A stretch of 64,000 nucleotides of DNA from Lamellibrachia satsuma (lineage: Eukaryota > Annelida > Polychaeta > Sabellida > Siboglinidae), in the NCBI GenBank assembly GCA_033239005.1, contig BSQZ01000028.1, forward strand, positions 2,857,501 to 2,921,500. The letters are read 5' to 3'. This document shows positions 39,301 through 54,300 of this stretch, in pieces. Numbering within the stretch: the stretch's first letter is position 1; every line of letters starts with the position of its first letter. The notes under the pieces were generated by a model. That model saw only the letters and a list, made by a program, of their open reading frames with translations, was not told where the DNA came from and ran no database searches. The position numbers were made by a program, and so were the translations under genes.

Positions 39301-42300
39301 ATTTAAGTTCTTGTATGCTGGCCTCATAAATTCGAGCTCGTAATCCCATTGGTTAACACAGCAACTGAAAAACCAGCGTTTCAGCAGGTCGATCTGATGT
39401 GGTCAGAAGCCCTTGGTGGGGAGGATGGTCTGGACAGGAGAAAACACTAAAGATACTGACCGTCATGTCCGTGGCACTGGTGTCTGGACTCTCGTCGTCA
39501 TCCCTCGGTCTTCGCTTCTTCAGTCTATTCTGCAGCGCGGCCTACAATAGAAAGGTCAAGGTCACACCATGACATCGCTTCATGTTAGCAATGTAAGTGG
39601 GCAGTGAGGGACCAGTAAGATTGGTAGTTGTAAGGGTTAAGGAAATTATTGCGAGGGTTTAAGGTCGGCGGGTGCGAGGGCAGTAACCATTTGTTGACAG
39701 ATAGTAAAACTGGCATTATTCTGTTAAACCGACATCTTGTTCTAAATTCTAAAATAACTCCCAATGTCCCAAACACACCAGAATAACCTGTATTCGAGTA
39801 AACCAAATGCCATTTCTCGTTAATGCACATGCATTCAGAGTCTAAGAAAATGCACGTCAAAGTTACATATTTATATAAAAGTGACGCGTCATCATCTATT
39901 TCTGGCAGTAAGTAGCAAGAAAAATGATGCTGTAAATATCACACGCAAACACACACATGCATGTACACACGCTTCACCCAGTGACCACACCCAATGCTAC
40001 ACCATCAGATCTAGTGCCATATGACCAGATCTAGTGCGAGTCTGTTCAATGCTATATGTCAGCCAGGACAGTAAAACACATCCACACACAGGCCTTACCT
40101 AGCACGGTGCATCCAAACCACTCACGAGCACACAACTACACGGCAATGCTTTCTACGATCCAACATACACAGAACTAGCACAAACCATAGACCGTTCATC
40201 CATTCATCAAAGTCGCCAGTGACCCACTGTCAGGCAATAGCAAATGACAACAACAACTAGGCTCGGAGGCCAGGAATCAGGTGTGGCACAGATGAAGAGC
40301 AATAGACACCTGTCTGTGGCAGTGTAAGCAGCCACTGCAGTGACCAAACTCATGCACTCAAGCGTGAAGCGCTCTCTCATACAATCAATATTCATACAGC
40401 AGCCACAGCAGCAGCACTACAATGGGCATATACCTGGCTGTGTCATTCTTAATCAATGACAACACAAAGAGAACACACCTGTCACTGACTTCACCCAGGG
40501 TGGGGGGGGTCACACCTCACAGAAAGAGACCACTCCACAGGGGGTGACCACATCCCACCCACCACAAACACTGAATGACACTGCCCTCTCTAAGAGGAGC
40601 ACAGCTCTCTGGCATCATAAATATACACTGTGTACATTCGTCAGCTACAGCAGAGAGAATTTAAACCGAAACCTCTAAACCTTTTGATATAATAACACAG
40701 CATTACAAAAACATTTATTAAACTTTATGATTTGACCAGAATTACATTAAAAAAAAATTATTACAAATTTGTGATGTACACATGTTAGGTATTAGTAAAT
40801 AATGTGGACAATTTAAACATATTCCCACATGTGAAACTATCTATTTGATACACGATTATACGACAGCAGTGTGAATATGTTTAACAATAAAATTGACAGA
40901 TATCTGATAAGGGCATGTTACACATAAAACATAAATTATTGGACTCTTGATAACTTATAAACCAATGGCTTTCTTGTCCACTTCCCGTCTGGAACTTATC
41001 CAGTTGGGTGGCCACCCAACTACATAACTAATGCAACTTTATTTTGGGTTGCATATTTCCCACACTGTACAACATATTAAATTTGTTGCAAATTATGCCT
41101 GGATATGCATAAACACACGTGCTCAAGGTAATATGGCCCAACAAAACCTTTTACCCACATGAGGCACACCCGTTCGTGCCAGTCTGTACCACACACTGCC
41201 ATGTTGATCAGGCGATACCAGGAAAACAGGAGAAATCTGTGCAAACAGCACGAGCAATTGTAATTCAGAATTGGCAATCAACTATGCTCTCTGTACTGAC
41301 ACAGGTTTAATAAGCCTTGCTGACCTGAGGCAGGTGTGCATGGCTTATAAACAATATTTTCACAGTTAATTGAATTTCAGTACAAATATTTCCAACCTTG
41401 TTAACAAACATCAAAATATTAGTAATTTGGGTCAGTATCTTTGTAATGTGTTATGCCTGTCTAACTAACCACTCCCCCCTCGCTTGTCCAACCACTCCCA
41501 CCTCGCTTGTCCAACCACTCCCACCTCGCTTGTCCAACCACTCCCACCTCGCTTGTCCAACCACTCCCACCTCGCTTGTCCAACCACTCCCACCTCGCTT
41601 GTCCAACCACTCCCACCTCGCTTGTCCAACCACTCCCACCTCGCTTGTCCAACCACTCCCACCTCGCTTGTCCAACCACTCCCACCTCGCTTGTCCAACC
41701 ACTCCCAACTCGCTTGTCCAACCACTCCCCCCTCGCTTGTCCAACCACTCCCACCTCGCTTGTCCAACCACTCCCACCTCGCTTGTCCAACCACTCCCAA
41801 CTCGCTTGTCCAACCACTCCCCCCTCGCTTGTCCAACCACTCCCACCTCGCTTGTCCAACCACTCCCAACTCGCTTGTCCAACCACTCCCACCTCGCTTG
41901 TCCAACCACTCCCACCTCGCTTGTCCAACCACTCCCACCTCGCTTGTCCAACCACTCCCCCCCTCGCTTGTCCAACCACTCCCCCCTCGCTTGTCCAACC
42001 ACTCCCACCTCGCTTGTCCAACCACTCCCACCTCGCTTGTCCAAGGTGGGTACAAGGTTTTGGGGGCAATCTCCAGTCCTGCACTGTTTACGTGAAAACA
42101 AATGGAGGCCAAACGTGCAAATCCTTTAACCATAAAAACACCAATTACATGAACTAAACCACTACAGATAGATGCCATGGTAGGCAAAATTTCTCTATTC
42201 AGTAAGAATGTTTTTACAGAATTAGATGCCGCTAAAGTAACACAAGGAAAACACTGATATTCATAACGACAAAAATACACTGTAGAACAAACTAATTTCA

Positions 42301-45300
42301 CGCAAAAATACATACAAAAGTTGCACAAACGAGCTAGCATCTAGCAGTGGATACGAGGTAGGTTTGATTTTTTGCCAAATGAATTTGAAATGAGACTAGC
42401 TAAAAAAAATTTATTGAGAAGGGACCTTTAAATTGCACTATTTATTACTAATAATTGCTGCAGTATTAGTTACTGGCTACTTCAACCTTCTGTACTCAAA
42501 CTAAGCGCCATATAAACTGCACAAGGGTCAAACTTACAATCACATTGAGTAAGAGGAAGACATGGCCGATAAAAGCAGCACGACTAGCAGCATTACTGCT
42601 GTACACAGAGGAAGTACATTCATAGTTTGTTGTCTTGGAAGTCAGAGATTTCTGAACCCAAAGGTTAACGTGCACTCCCACAAAACTGGACAACAGAATG
42701 TTTGTGGTGCTACTGTAACTGACACAAGTCCATCACCAGACACAGCCAATATAGAAATGATAATTTTCACAAATAGCAGCCAATATAATTTTTAATTGCT
42801 CAAATATAATATAAAATACAATATAAAATATTTAATCCAACATATCTTTCAACATAAAGGACATGTCTTTTTGACCAATTGTTCGAGTCACATTTAAAAC
42901 GAAAAGATTTCAACATTTTGTGAGCTTTTTCCTGAAGTTTTTTACTATATTAAAGATATCTTTATCATGTGAAAGAGACTTTGTAGACACAATGTAACTT
43001 TCACATTTCTGCAGTTTGTTGCACACTCGACATCTAAGTTGTACAAGATACAGTGAAAAATATCTAATATCATAGTTGGTTGAGACAACGAACTAACTTT
43101 GCTTGGACACCATTTTCTCAGCACTTTAGCTGTTAATGCACTTGTCTTCATTCTGTGGCCAGCATTGTGGAAGTGCATGTTTAATTGCTTGAAAAACAGC
43201 CTAGTCACGACCAGACAATGCAACACTTCATTATCCTGAGACCTGTCATCTCATTATCACCTGCCACCTGTGTATAGAATTACATCACATAGAAGCAAAA
43301 GTACCCGGTAAGCAGTTTTTTATAATTACAACTGTCAAGGTTGGCCTTGGTTGTGCAATATATACATGTGTAATGTGTACTCAGACAACCCTAATGTTAG
43401 TACTGTTAACACCTTGTAAAGTATAGGCCAGTTTGGTTTAATTAGTTTTTTATGCGCTAATGTTTAGTAAGTCATTTGGAAGTTTATTCGATGTGTTAAG
43501 CCTAGATTAACAATAGAAAAACAGGTTTCTAAAAGTTTATAGTTAAACCACCCAAGTGGATATGGACACAATCCATATGGTGTCAAAGATTGATGGTACT
43601 GTTTAGACACTTCAGCCTTCCCTTTAATCCTGACATTTGCTAAATTGCTCTGACCCGAGGATCAACGTAATTGGGGAACCGAGAAGGAGCCCTGGGAACC
43701 CTGGATTTGGCGCAGCTCCAAGAGTTCAAAAGTTTAACTTGCAAAACTGGGAAAGGAAGACTGGCAGACGTCATTGTCCAGTGGTTGAGAGGGTGAGTGG
43801 ATTTAACAAGTTGACCAATAGTAAAGCGTATTGGGTATTTAAGCAACCACAGCGCCTCTAGTGACGGCGTCTGATTTTGGAAAACTGGGAGTATAAATAC
43901 CCCGGAGGAGCGTTTACAAGGGGGCGGCAAGACTATTTTAAATTCACACTTAGGTGTGTAGTCATGCTGAATTTTAGGCATCAAAATTTTCAGTAAGGGT
44001 GGTCCTGGCGGGCCATACCTGCTTTAGCATTAGAATTCAAAATTTCCGGCCAGAATTTTATTGTCAAATCTTCTAGATTTTAAGAATCTGTATACAGTTT
44101 GAGTGATGTTTACATTCACTACTTTTCTTTACGGTTTACAGTGATAGATGTCTTCACTGTTATTTTTATTTGTCATCGTGAGTGATTATATTGCTACTAT
44201 GTACGTAGCCGTCTGATGTACCAGATTAAAATCGTTTCGAACCTGGAGAACAATGCGTTGACTACACTTCTGTAGTACTCTATGTACTCATTGGTCGAGT
44301 GAGTACAAATTCAGTTATAAATCTCGACCTGGCGAGCGCAAAAACGACGGACAATCAAAATATCCTTCGTTGTGAGAAATGCCTCCTGGACCATTGCGTG
44401 CGGCCCCGAAGAAGACAAGAAGAGGGAGGCATATATCTTACATTGGCGAGCGACGCCAGCGATTTTTTTCGGCGTACACTGACTAGCGTACATTGGTGAG
44501 CGACGCCAGCGATTTTTTTCGGCGTACACTGACTAGCGTACACTGGCGAGACGCGCGAGCGATTTTTCGACGTACACTGACGAGCGCACTTTAAAACGTA
44601 CATTCACGACGATTACCAGCGACGATCTATTAGAGAGGTATGTGTCTTTCGAACTTACAACTGCGATGTTTCACTACCCTACTGACGATATGCGGAGAGC
44701 ACATTCTTCCATTTGACGTGCTTACGAAGTTGAAATTCTCATGAACAGCGACAGTGAAATCTGAAAACGTGCAATGACTTTTCATTGGTGCTTAGCTAAC
44801 TTTCGAACATTTTAAAACGATGTACACATGTAACGACAAGTCAACCGGACGGCCGCGTGAAATGGTCCAGACACCAGCCAGACACCCGACACGCATGCGA
44901 CGACAGGCAGCAATCTGGACAACGGACCACGCGCCCCGGAAATCAGCAACCGAGGACGATGACTGCCGTCGAGGGCACGTATCACGGACAGCCCGGACAC
45001 GTTGACCACCGAACGCCACGGCGATGCGCAGACGGGGGACGAGACGAAACTACAGGACTTAATGAAGAACAAAACACATTTATGTGTAGGACTATGTTTT
45101 GTGGAGAAACCTGCCTGGGATCGTGTATGGTATGTTGCCGATTTATGTTGATGTCTTGACTGATCTGTTTCGATTTGATGTTGTATTTAAAAAGTGTATT
45201 TAACAACAGTGCATGACAATTGAGCATAATTTACAGAAATTATAAGTTGTTTTTAACGGAATGTCTTACAATATATTCTAAATTATTTGGCTGCACAATA

Positions 45301-48300
45301 TACCCAGTATACTTGGTATTGGGTTAAATATTGAAGATATCATTATTTAGGGGAGTTTAATTAAAACGCACCTGGTTGTATATTTGCGTGTGGAGAAATA
45401 GAGTTAAAATGTTAACTGGAAATAATTAATTACATATTTGCGTGAAGTTACGTTATATCAACTGTACGATTTACTGAAGTCAATATTAGGAACTTGATTT
45501 TAATTGAAAGAAAAGATCCCCAACCTAATATATAGGTTGTTGTGTTGTGTTGTTGTGAGAACAACGCAAGTTTACATTCAGAACAGTGAATGAAGTCACT
45601 GTTAAAGTGTTCAGTGGCAATTAAACCAAAAAGATCAACGTACGTTATTATTAATGCGTCCTTATGGCCATTTTTGTGTCGTCGATTGGATTTGGTGTGA
45701 TCGAATAGAGATCAACAGTTGCTATGAAAATTGGGTTTATTTACAAATTGAGAATTTGTAAGGATTTGATAAATGTGGGACGCCATGTTTAAATGGAGCA
45801 AACTTTATCCGCGAATGGATTATTGCAGTAATCCGAGTCAGCTGAACCCATCGATAGGCCAAAATGACTGCAGGTGCCACTGGCATAGACATTTTTGGTA
45901 CTATTGGGTTAATTATGGTTAATATGGTAAAGTTGGTTGAACTGCTCGAACGTTCACTCAAAGGAGTTATTATAGCTTTGTTGTGGTCGGTCAACGAGGG
46001 TGATGATTTAAAGAACGTTTAGTTGTGTGAAATTACGGTTCTTCCCACTAAGAAACATGTGGCAGAACTAATTATTTAGGCTAGCGTCATGAAGCCATTA
46101 GCTATATATAAGAGCTTAGCAAAACAGCCAGAACATTTAGCTAATACTCAAGCGTTTATTTTCCCCAAGTTACGTGTTTCGCCTATTATGGTCAGCAAAA
46201 CAGCTAATAATTCCGGTTTAAATAAACGTTAAGAATATTATGCTGAATTAACCTAATTCCGTCGGCAACACAGTAATTTCGGGTAGACGCCGAGACTTGT
46301 ACCACCTCCCCCCCCGAACAAAATTGGGACTCGTGCAATTCGTCATATGGTTCCTCGCAGACGACTTGCTGCCAATACTGACAGTAACGACAGACCGATG
46401 AACTTTTACACTGGCCCTAATCAAATTCGAGACGGTCCCTCTGTGAAGCCTGGTCAGGTCACACGTAAACGACTTAAGCGACGTAAGCGAGAACGCAGCT
46501 TATCATCCAGCGATGGATATGACCCGCCCCGCGAGGACAGACAGCCGAACCCCAGGCTTACCCAACGCGCGACGGACAGATCGCTCCGCCCCAGGACACG
46601 GTCTGTGACTGCTCGCGAAGCAGCGGACAGATTCGACAGTGACAGTGAGTCATTATCGAGGACGAAATATTGTAGAAAGCGACGCAACTTAGCGCCGCCG
46701 ACTGAGACTGAAATAAAACGACAGAAATGCGCAGCTATAGCGCTCTGTGTGTATTTCACACACTGATGGCAATTGCAAAATCGACTGAATACGTCCATAT
46801 GGACGTACGTTTTATAAATCCTATCTACTTAACAGATTCCTTGTAACAGGCGGTGATGAGATCACATGGCGACATAGGTAGTTATCATTACGTTAGCAAC
46901 GCCGACCGAAATCCCGGGATTACGCTTTAAAATGCAACGTTTCAAATTGGTGACTGGCGACATGACTCGATCCACGACGTAGCAAACGCGACAGTTGAGT
47001 CTAAGAGTATACGTATCGCTGAAATTAAAAAGACAAATGTCCATCCCGATATACAGTGCACGGTATAACGAGGATTACGCGACATGTTCGATTTATTGTC
47101 AAAAACATTCTTTGGACCAGCGACCGACATCGACGTTCGTGAATGCCAACGTTAGTGCGATTCTACAGCCGACGAAACTAGCGTATTTATTAACTTCGGT
47201 AAACCAAATGCTTTCAGTAATTAGCTATAACCCATGATCAGCTAGTGAAGTTTCGTGAGAATATTATTGGTTTACAAGTGAAACACAAAAGGCATAGTTA
47301 GAATTAGGTTTTCTAACAAAGGATTTGCTTAAACAGACAGGAATTAATGCGCATTCTGACTTTCGCTAGTCTCCAGTGGTACTTTTCTAATGTGGTAAAC
47401 GTATCCGGGACATGTATCCTGTACTGTAGCAATTGTTATATTGTGTTTGTCCGTGGTGGTTGGAATGCTTTATAAGAGTACTGTGTCGACACTGATATTG
47501 TGTCACAAATGGACAGATAATCCATGTCGTTACGTGTGAGACCATGTCGAAACCGCTAGCTGTTAAATATGTCGACATACTTATTGTAGCACTTTGAAGT
47601 GATTTGTTTGGATTGTTGATGTATTCTTGCATTTATCCTAACATTGTGAAGCATCATTTTATGATTGTTTATGTAGCTTTTAGATACAACTGTGTATTAT
47701 TGACACGCACTTGATTATATGCCAACGGACATTGATTTGCTTAATCTGCGTTTGTATCAGTGCTGGATAGAGTAGGACGTATATTCTACATGATCATTTG
47801 CGTCTGTTCGGTGTCTGTGTATTTTCTGGTGCATTGTAACATGCATGTGATTATCGATGTTTTATTCTAGTACTTTGTATGATGCATGTATGTATCGACG
47901 TTTGTTTTACGGTACTTTGTAAAATGCACACGACTACCGATGCTGTATTCTTGGTACATTGTATGGTACATGTATAAGTACTAACGTTTATATTTCTCGT
48001 ATGTCAAAGACATATTGTCTGTTTTAGTGAAGGTATACTTTCATTGTATTCTAGCAACGTCGTTGTTTAGACGTACGGTAGCACAATCAAACTGACCTTT
48101 CCTTTAAGTTTTTTTTTAATTGTTGTGTTAAAAACAACATGTTGTTTTGAACAAAAAAAGTGTGGGAGGAATGTAAAGTATAGGCCAGTTTGGTTTAATT
48201 AGTTTTTTATGCGCTAATGTTTAGTAAGTCATTTGGAAGTTTATTCGATGTGTTAAGCCTAGATTAACAATAGAAAAACAGGTTTCTAAAAGTTTATAGT

Positions 48301-51300
48301 TAAACCACCCAAGTGGATATGGACACAATCCATATGGTGTCAAAGATTGATGGTACTGTTTAGACACTTCAGCCTTCCCTTTAATCCTGACATTTGCTAA
48401 ATTGCTCTGACCCGAGGGTCAACGTAATTGGGGAACCGAGAAGGAGCCCTGGGAACCCTGGATTTGGCGCAGCTCCAAGAGTTCAAAAGTTTAACTTGCA
48501 AAACTGGGAAAGGAAGACTGGCAGACGTCATTGTCCAGTGGTTGAGAGGGTGGGTGGATTTAACAAGTTGACCAATAGTAAAGCGTATTGGGTATTTAAG
48601 CAACCACAGCGCCTCTAGTGACGGCGTCTGATTTTGGAAAACTGGGAGTATAAATACCCCGGAGGAGCGTTTACAAGGGGGCGGCAAGACTATTTTAAAT
48701 TCACACTTAGGTGTGTAGTCATGCTGAATTTTAGGCATCAAAATTTTCAGTAAGGGTGGTCCTGGCGGGCCATACCTGCTTTAGCATTAGAATTCAAAAT
48801 TTCCGGCCAGAATTTTATTGTCAAATCTTCTAGATTTTAAGAATCTGTATACAGTTTGAGTGATGTTTACATTCACTACTTTTCTTTACGGTTTACAGTG
48901 ATAGATGTCTTCACTGTTATTTTTATTTGTCATCGTGAGTGATTATATTGCTACTATGTACGTAGCCGTCTGATGTACCAGATTAAAATCGTTTCGAACC
49001 TGGAGAACAATGCGTTGACTACACTTCTGTAGTACTCTATGTACTCATTGGTCGAGTGAGTACAAATTCAGTTATAAATCTCGACCTGGCGAGCGCAAAA
49101 ACGACGGACAATCAAAATATCCTTCGTTGTGAGAAATGCCTCCTGGACCATTGCGTGCGGCCCCGAAGAAGACAAGAAGAGGGAGGCATATATCTTACCA
49201 CCTGAATAACATGACAATAACATGGCTATGCTTGTTACTCGTACACATGATTGTGTGTACATGTATGTACATTCATGTGTGCATGCGTGTGTGCGTGCGT
49301 GCATGCGTGCGTGCGTGCGTGCGTGCATGTGTGAGTGCATATGTGCTTGCAAAAACATATTAATTTGTGCTTTTAGATATTTTACCACTTTTATTTTGAA
49401 CAAGTCATTAATGTTATTGAGCTTATTCATCAACAGGAAAAATAAATTTATAAATTCAGCATCAAAATGCATGAAAAATGCTTGCTCCCCTCTAACTCAG
49501 ACTCGTCCATTTCACCCACCCACCCACCCACCCACCCACCCACCCTCCCACCCACATACATAGTACAAGTTCAAGCACCTGTGAACAGCTACACCAAAAC
49601 AAGAAACTCATATATATCTAAATGCCATTACTTCATCAGAGTCTAAGTGATGATAATGACTTGCAACATCCTTGTTAACAAGCTCACTGCCACAGACTTG
49701 TTAATGAGATACAGCCACAGGTACAACATGGTGTCATTAAAGACCTCATTAAGACTGACCACCCACACAGCCTGCTACCTGGAAGAGATTCAACCCAGCG
49801 TTAATTATCAGGCATGTCTATGATGGCTTTCGTCAACGCTCTCAGAACTGGATTGCCTGGCAGGTAACGTAAAACATAAAACACATTACATAAATAAATT
49901 TACAAAACTGAACTGAGGGAATATTACATAAAACTATTTATACAACACCTCATAAATACATCAAGAGCAGTACCACAGAACTAGGTGTGCTACATTTAAT
50001 CTGTCATTCACCCATTTATGGTTAACTAATGCAAAGACAGTGATTTAGCTGCTAAAATTAAACTGATCTTTTCTAAGACATTGGTGGACATTTTATTTAT
50101 TCTTTCTTACAGTATCTCCATAAAAGTCAAAGACAATATTCCTTTCAGATACGGGTAGATGGTTTCTGTTTTATAACAGCTCAGTTCTTTTTTTCTGGTT
50201 ATTTTTTCTGATATATTTTATCTATTATGGCAGGAATTTCATCCCTGGTTTGTAATTTTCACACTTTGTGCTGCTCTCCTGTGAATTAATGAATGTCACG
50301 TGAATTAATGATACAGCATGAAAACTTGTTTACCCCACTGTTAAAAATATATCTGTTTATATTATGAAAGCCGCTTAATAGAATGTGGTTTGACAACAAT
50401 AAAGACCAGGACACTAAGAGGAGACCAAATAGAAGTGTCTAAAATAGTGAATAGTTACGTGGATATTGATAGAAATATTATCCAGAAAACCCAAACACTA
50501 ATATACCGATCATAAACAAAGTTTGAAAAAGTTCATATTAGAATCATAACCTATAAATAGTTGTGGCTACTTTACAATAAATTGTCATTAGTCTACTTTG
50601 AATAAGGTTTCGCTTTCATTACCAGGAACATGCGAGCAGGTATTTGCAGGTATTCATAAAACAACAAGGCTTTAGTGTTGAACAGAACTGTGCTGCCATC
50701 TGGCGAATGCAATAATAACCATTACCTCATAGATGCAGTGAACCAGTACCAGTGTTACAACAAATTTATCATAACATCATATCATAATATAGTATAAACT
50801 ATTTAGCACCTTCACCACCCAATTTCTTAAGTTTGCAGCCACTTTCTCTTAGTGGCTGTCTATGTCATAATCCTCACCAAGACAAATTTTAATTAAACTA
50901 GTTTAACATTTACCCAAGAGAGGGAGCTACACATGGGCCATGTTAGCAATGGTCAGAGACCATGCCGTGCTGCCATCTAGTGTGCGTTGCCTTTACAAAC
51001 ATAATTTCCAAAACCCAACAGCCTGAGCAAACAATTGGCTGTTGTACCTGATGAAATATGTCTGACATTTAACAGTCAAAAGCATGTGATTTCTGACAGA
51101 TATAATCCAATGACATACAATATCTCTCTGTCCTTACACCACTTGTATTTGGGTTATTATTATCATTATTGATAAAAAGGTGATTGTTGTAAGGACTATA
51201 TTTTCAGTTGATATAAAATTGACTGGTCCACCGTTATAATGACAATTTAGCACAAACAAAATGTGCCACTGCAGACTGTGTATTAGGAGACAAAACTGTA

Positions 51301-54300
51301 AAGTATTCAAGATTCCAACAGGTGGCAGCACTACATAATCCTGGCAATAACTTTTACTTATAATAAATTGTACAGGTGGCACCACTTAACATCATACATG
51401 TGCCACTGTGTTGCTACAGTGACACGATTGATGGCACATATAGTGCTACAGTGGCATAGTTGTTGCCACTGGTATACCTGGTTTCACGTGGTGCAATAGT
51501 GGCACGTAGTGCCAGTGATGTATGTGGTGTCCACATAGTGGTTCAGTGGCAAACATGGTGCCACATAATTCTAAAGGGTCAGTGGTGCATGTGGTGCCCC
51601 AGTTGTTATGTGGTGTCCACATAGTGGTTCAGCGGCAAACATGGTGCCACATAATTCTAAAGGGCCAGTGGTGCATGTGGTGCCCCAGTTGTTATGTGGT
51701 GTCCACATAGTGGTTCAGTGGCAAACATGGTGCCACATAATTCTAAAGGGCCAGTGGTGCATGTGGTGCCCCAGTTGTTATGTGGTGTCCACATAGTGGT
51801 TCAGTGGCAAACATGGTGCCACATAATTCTAAAGGGCCAGTGGTGCATGTGGTGCCCCAGTTGTTATGTGGTGTCCACATAGTGGTTCAGTGGCAAACAT
51901 GGTGCCACATAATTCTAAAGGGCCAGTGATGCATGTGGTGCCCCAGTTGTTATGTGGTGTCCACATAGTGGTTCAGTGGCAAACACGGTGCCACATAATT
52001 CTAAAGGGCCAGTGGTGCATGTGGTGCCCCAGTTGTTATGTGGTGTCCACATAGTGGTTCAGTGGCAAACACGGTGCCACATAATTCTAAAGGGCCAGTG
52101 GTGCATGTGGTGCCCCAGTTGTTATGTGGTGTCCACATAGTGGTTCAGTGGCAAACATGGTGCCACATAATTCTAAAGGGCCAGTGATGCATGTGGTGCC
52201 CCAGTTGTTATGTGGTGTCCACATAGTGGTTCAGTGGCAAACACGGTGCCACATAATTCTAAAGGGCCAGTGGTGCATGTGGTGCCCCAGTTGTTATGTG
52301 GTGTCCACATAGTGGTTCAGTGGCAAACATGGTGCCACATAATTCTAAAGGGCCAGTGATGCATGTGGTGCCCCAGTTGTTATGTGGTGTCCACATAGTG
52401 GTTCAGTGGCAAACACGGTGCCACATAATTCTAAAGGGCCAGTGGTGCATGTGGTGCCCCAGTTGTTATGTGGTGTCCACATAGTGGTTCAGTGGCAAAC
52501 ATGGTGCCACATAATTCTAAAGGGCCAGTGATCCATGTGGTGCCCCAGTTGTTATGTGGTGTCCACATAGTGGTTCAGTGGCAAACATGGTGCCACATAA
52601 TTCTAAAGGGCCAGTGGTGCATGTGGTGCCATGGTGGAATGTTATGCCACATAATGACACAATGTCTCATGGTAACACAATGTGGTGTCACAATGGAGTA
52701 TGTGGTGTCAAAGTTGCGACACAGAGGCAAACTGAATGCAGACGTAGTGCATACACTTACCATGTTTAGTGCTTCAAGTGACTGAGCGACATTCATGCCA
52801 TGATGTGAATTCGTATTTTGTTCTGCTGGATACACGCTGTCTACTGACATGGCACGCTCTATCTTCGCACTGGCAACACACAGCACAAACCTCAACATAA
52901 TAATACTGCTTGTGCGGTGCATGGCGTAGTCTTGTAGCTAAGTATTTATTAGCACAACTTGTATTTTACAAACATAACTGAACTATTTCATTATTTATTG
53001 ATGTAAAGCTTCTTCTTCAGTTAAATTTTTTCGATTGTTTCGTTTCAGATTCATTTCATGAAAAATCAAACCTATTTAGTATTCTCTATTCTCTCTCTGT
53101 GTGTTATATACTTTGATCAAATCATCGAACAAACTATTAAATTATATTTTATTGCGCCCAGTCGAAATTCTGCAAAAAATACAAAGAGTGGCTCCACCTG
53201 AATATAGTATAAAATACGGATATTTACACTTTCACAACTTACCCGATCGAACAATCAAAGTAAATTTTTAGATGATTTTAACAAAAGTACGCCCTTATTA
53301 AACCTACTGGACATGTCACTTACACTAGTCACACACTACAGATCTGAACTTCAACAAACCCGATTCGTGATAAGCTAATTCAGTTGAAGCGGGAGTCTTA
53401 AACAAACAAATTAAACCATTTGGCACTACTTTCTTCAGGAGAAGGATACAACTGACTGGCTGTGATGAGTCTACACTTACGGGTCCTGTTCCACCTCCTG
53501 AAGAACATTGCTCGCTGACTTTGACTTCTGACCCCCGTTTTTGCCCTCTTCCTTTAACTTGCTCCCCTTCTTCCGTGGGAAGAGCTTGCGTTTGAAATTT
53601 ATCAGGCCTTGTCGTAGTCTGCCCTTCTTTTTGCCACCTGGAAACAAATTCAGATGCTTCAAACTTCTGCAGTTTAGCACTATATGAAGATAGGTGAAGT
53701 CGCATACTAGTGACTGGAACTAGGATCTAGTTCCAGGTTTGTAAATTGTACAGGTTTGCTACTAAGACATGCAAATAATTTGAATGATAAACATACTTTA
53801 AATAATAAAGAAATGGGTCAAAATACACAGACTAAACTACTGCAAAGGGAGAAATAAAAAAGAAAAAATATATATAACTATACTAAGGAGACTTCACAAT
53901 GCTTTTTTTACTATTTGTACACCTTAGGTTTAATCTTCCTAAAATTGGTCAATATTTAAAAATCTTACAAATATAGGATTACAAGAATCAAGGATTAAAC
54001 ACAGTAGATTTGAATTTTAAAAATGCTAAGAGCATAAACATGACCCCATTTTGGGTCGTGGTCATTTATAAAATCATATGTATGTTTTTGGCAACAAACT
54101 GCCTACCGGTACATACATTTACATTAGTCAGTTAAGAGGGAAACCTATCTTTGCATTTGTAAAGGGCATCAATTTATGAGCACAACCAGACATCACCCAC
54201 TTACACTAACATGCATTTATCTCACAAACTACAAATTTCATATTTACTCATTTTAGAAAATTCTCATAAAATCTTACATAGAGCGAGCTTGTAACAGTCT

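Larger units (their letters stand above)
43410..49203. mobile_element. Non-autonomous LTR retroelement (LARD-like), 5.8 kb
   Basis: Two 1027-bp direct repeats (43415-44441 and 48172-49198) flank 3.7 kb and are themselves flanked by the 5-bp duplication CACCT (43410-43414, 49199-49203). A polypurine tract with AAAAAAAGTGTGGGAGGAA lies directly before the right repeat. A TTGGCGAGCGACGCC leader, a primer-binding-site-like sequence, follows the left one. No reverse transcriptase, integrase or protease is visible in the interior, only a short basic ORF (46347-46766). By eye the LTRs differ at only two positions and have no indels, so the insertion is recent. It lies in CRACD-like intron 3. Confidence 0.9.

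Noticed and set aside
41398..42340. Open frames of 200-290 codons on both strands
   Set aside because: Produced by the stop-free 23-bp satellite, which cycles through all frames; no unique domain at either end.
43637..43984. Duplicated 74- and 114-codon frames at 43637 and 48394
   Set aside because: They lie inside the two LTRs and recur only because the LTRs are identical; no known domain.
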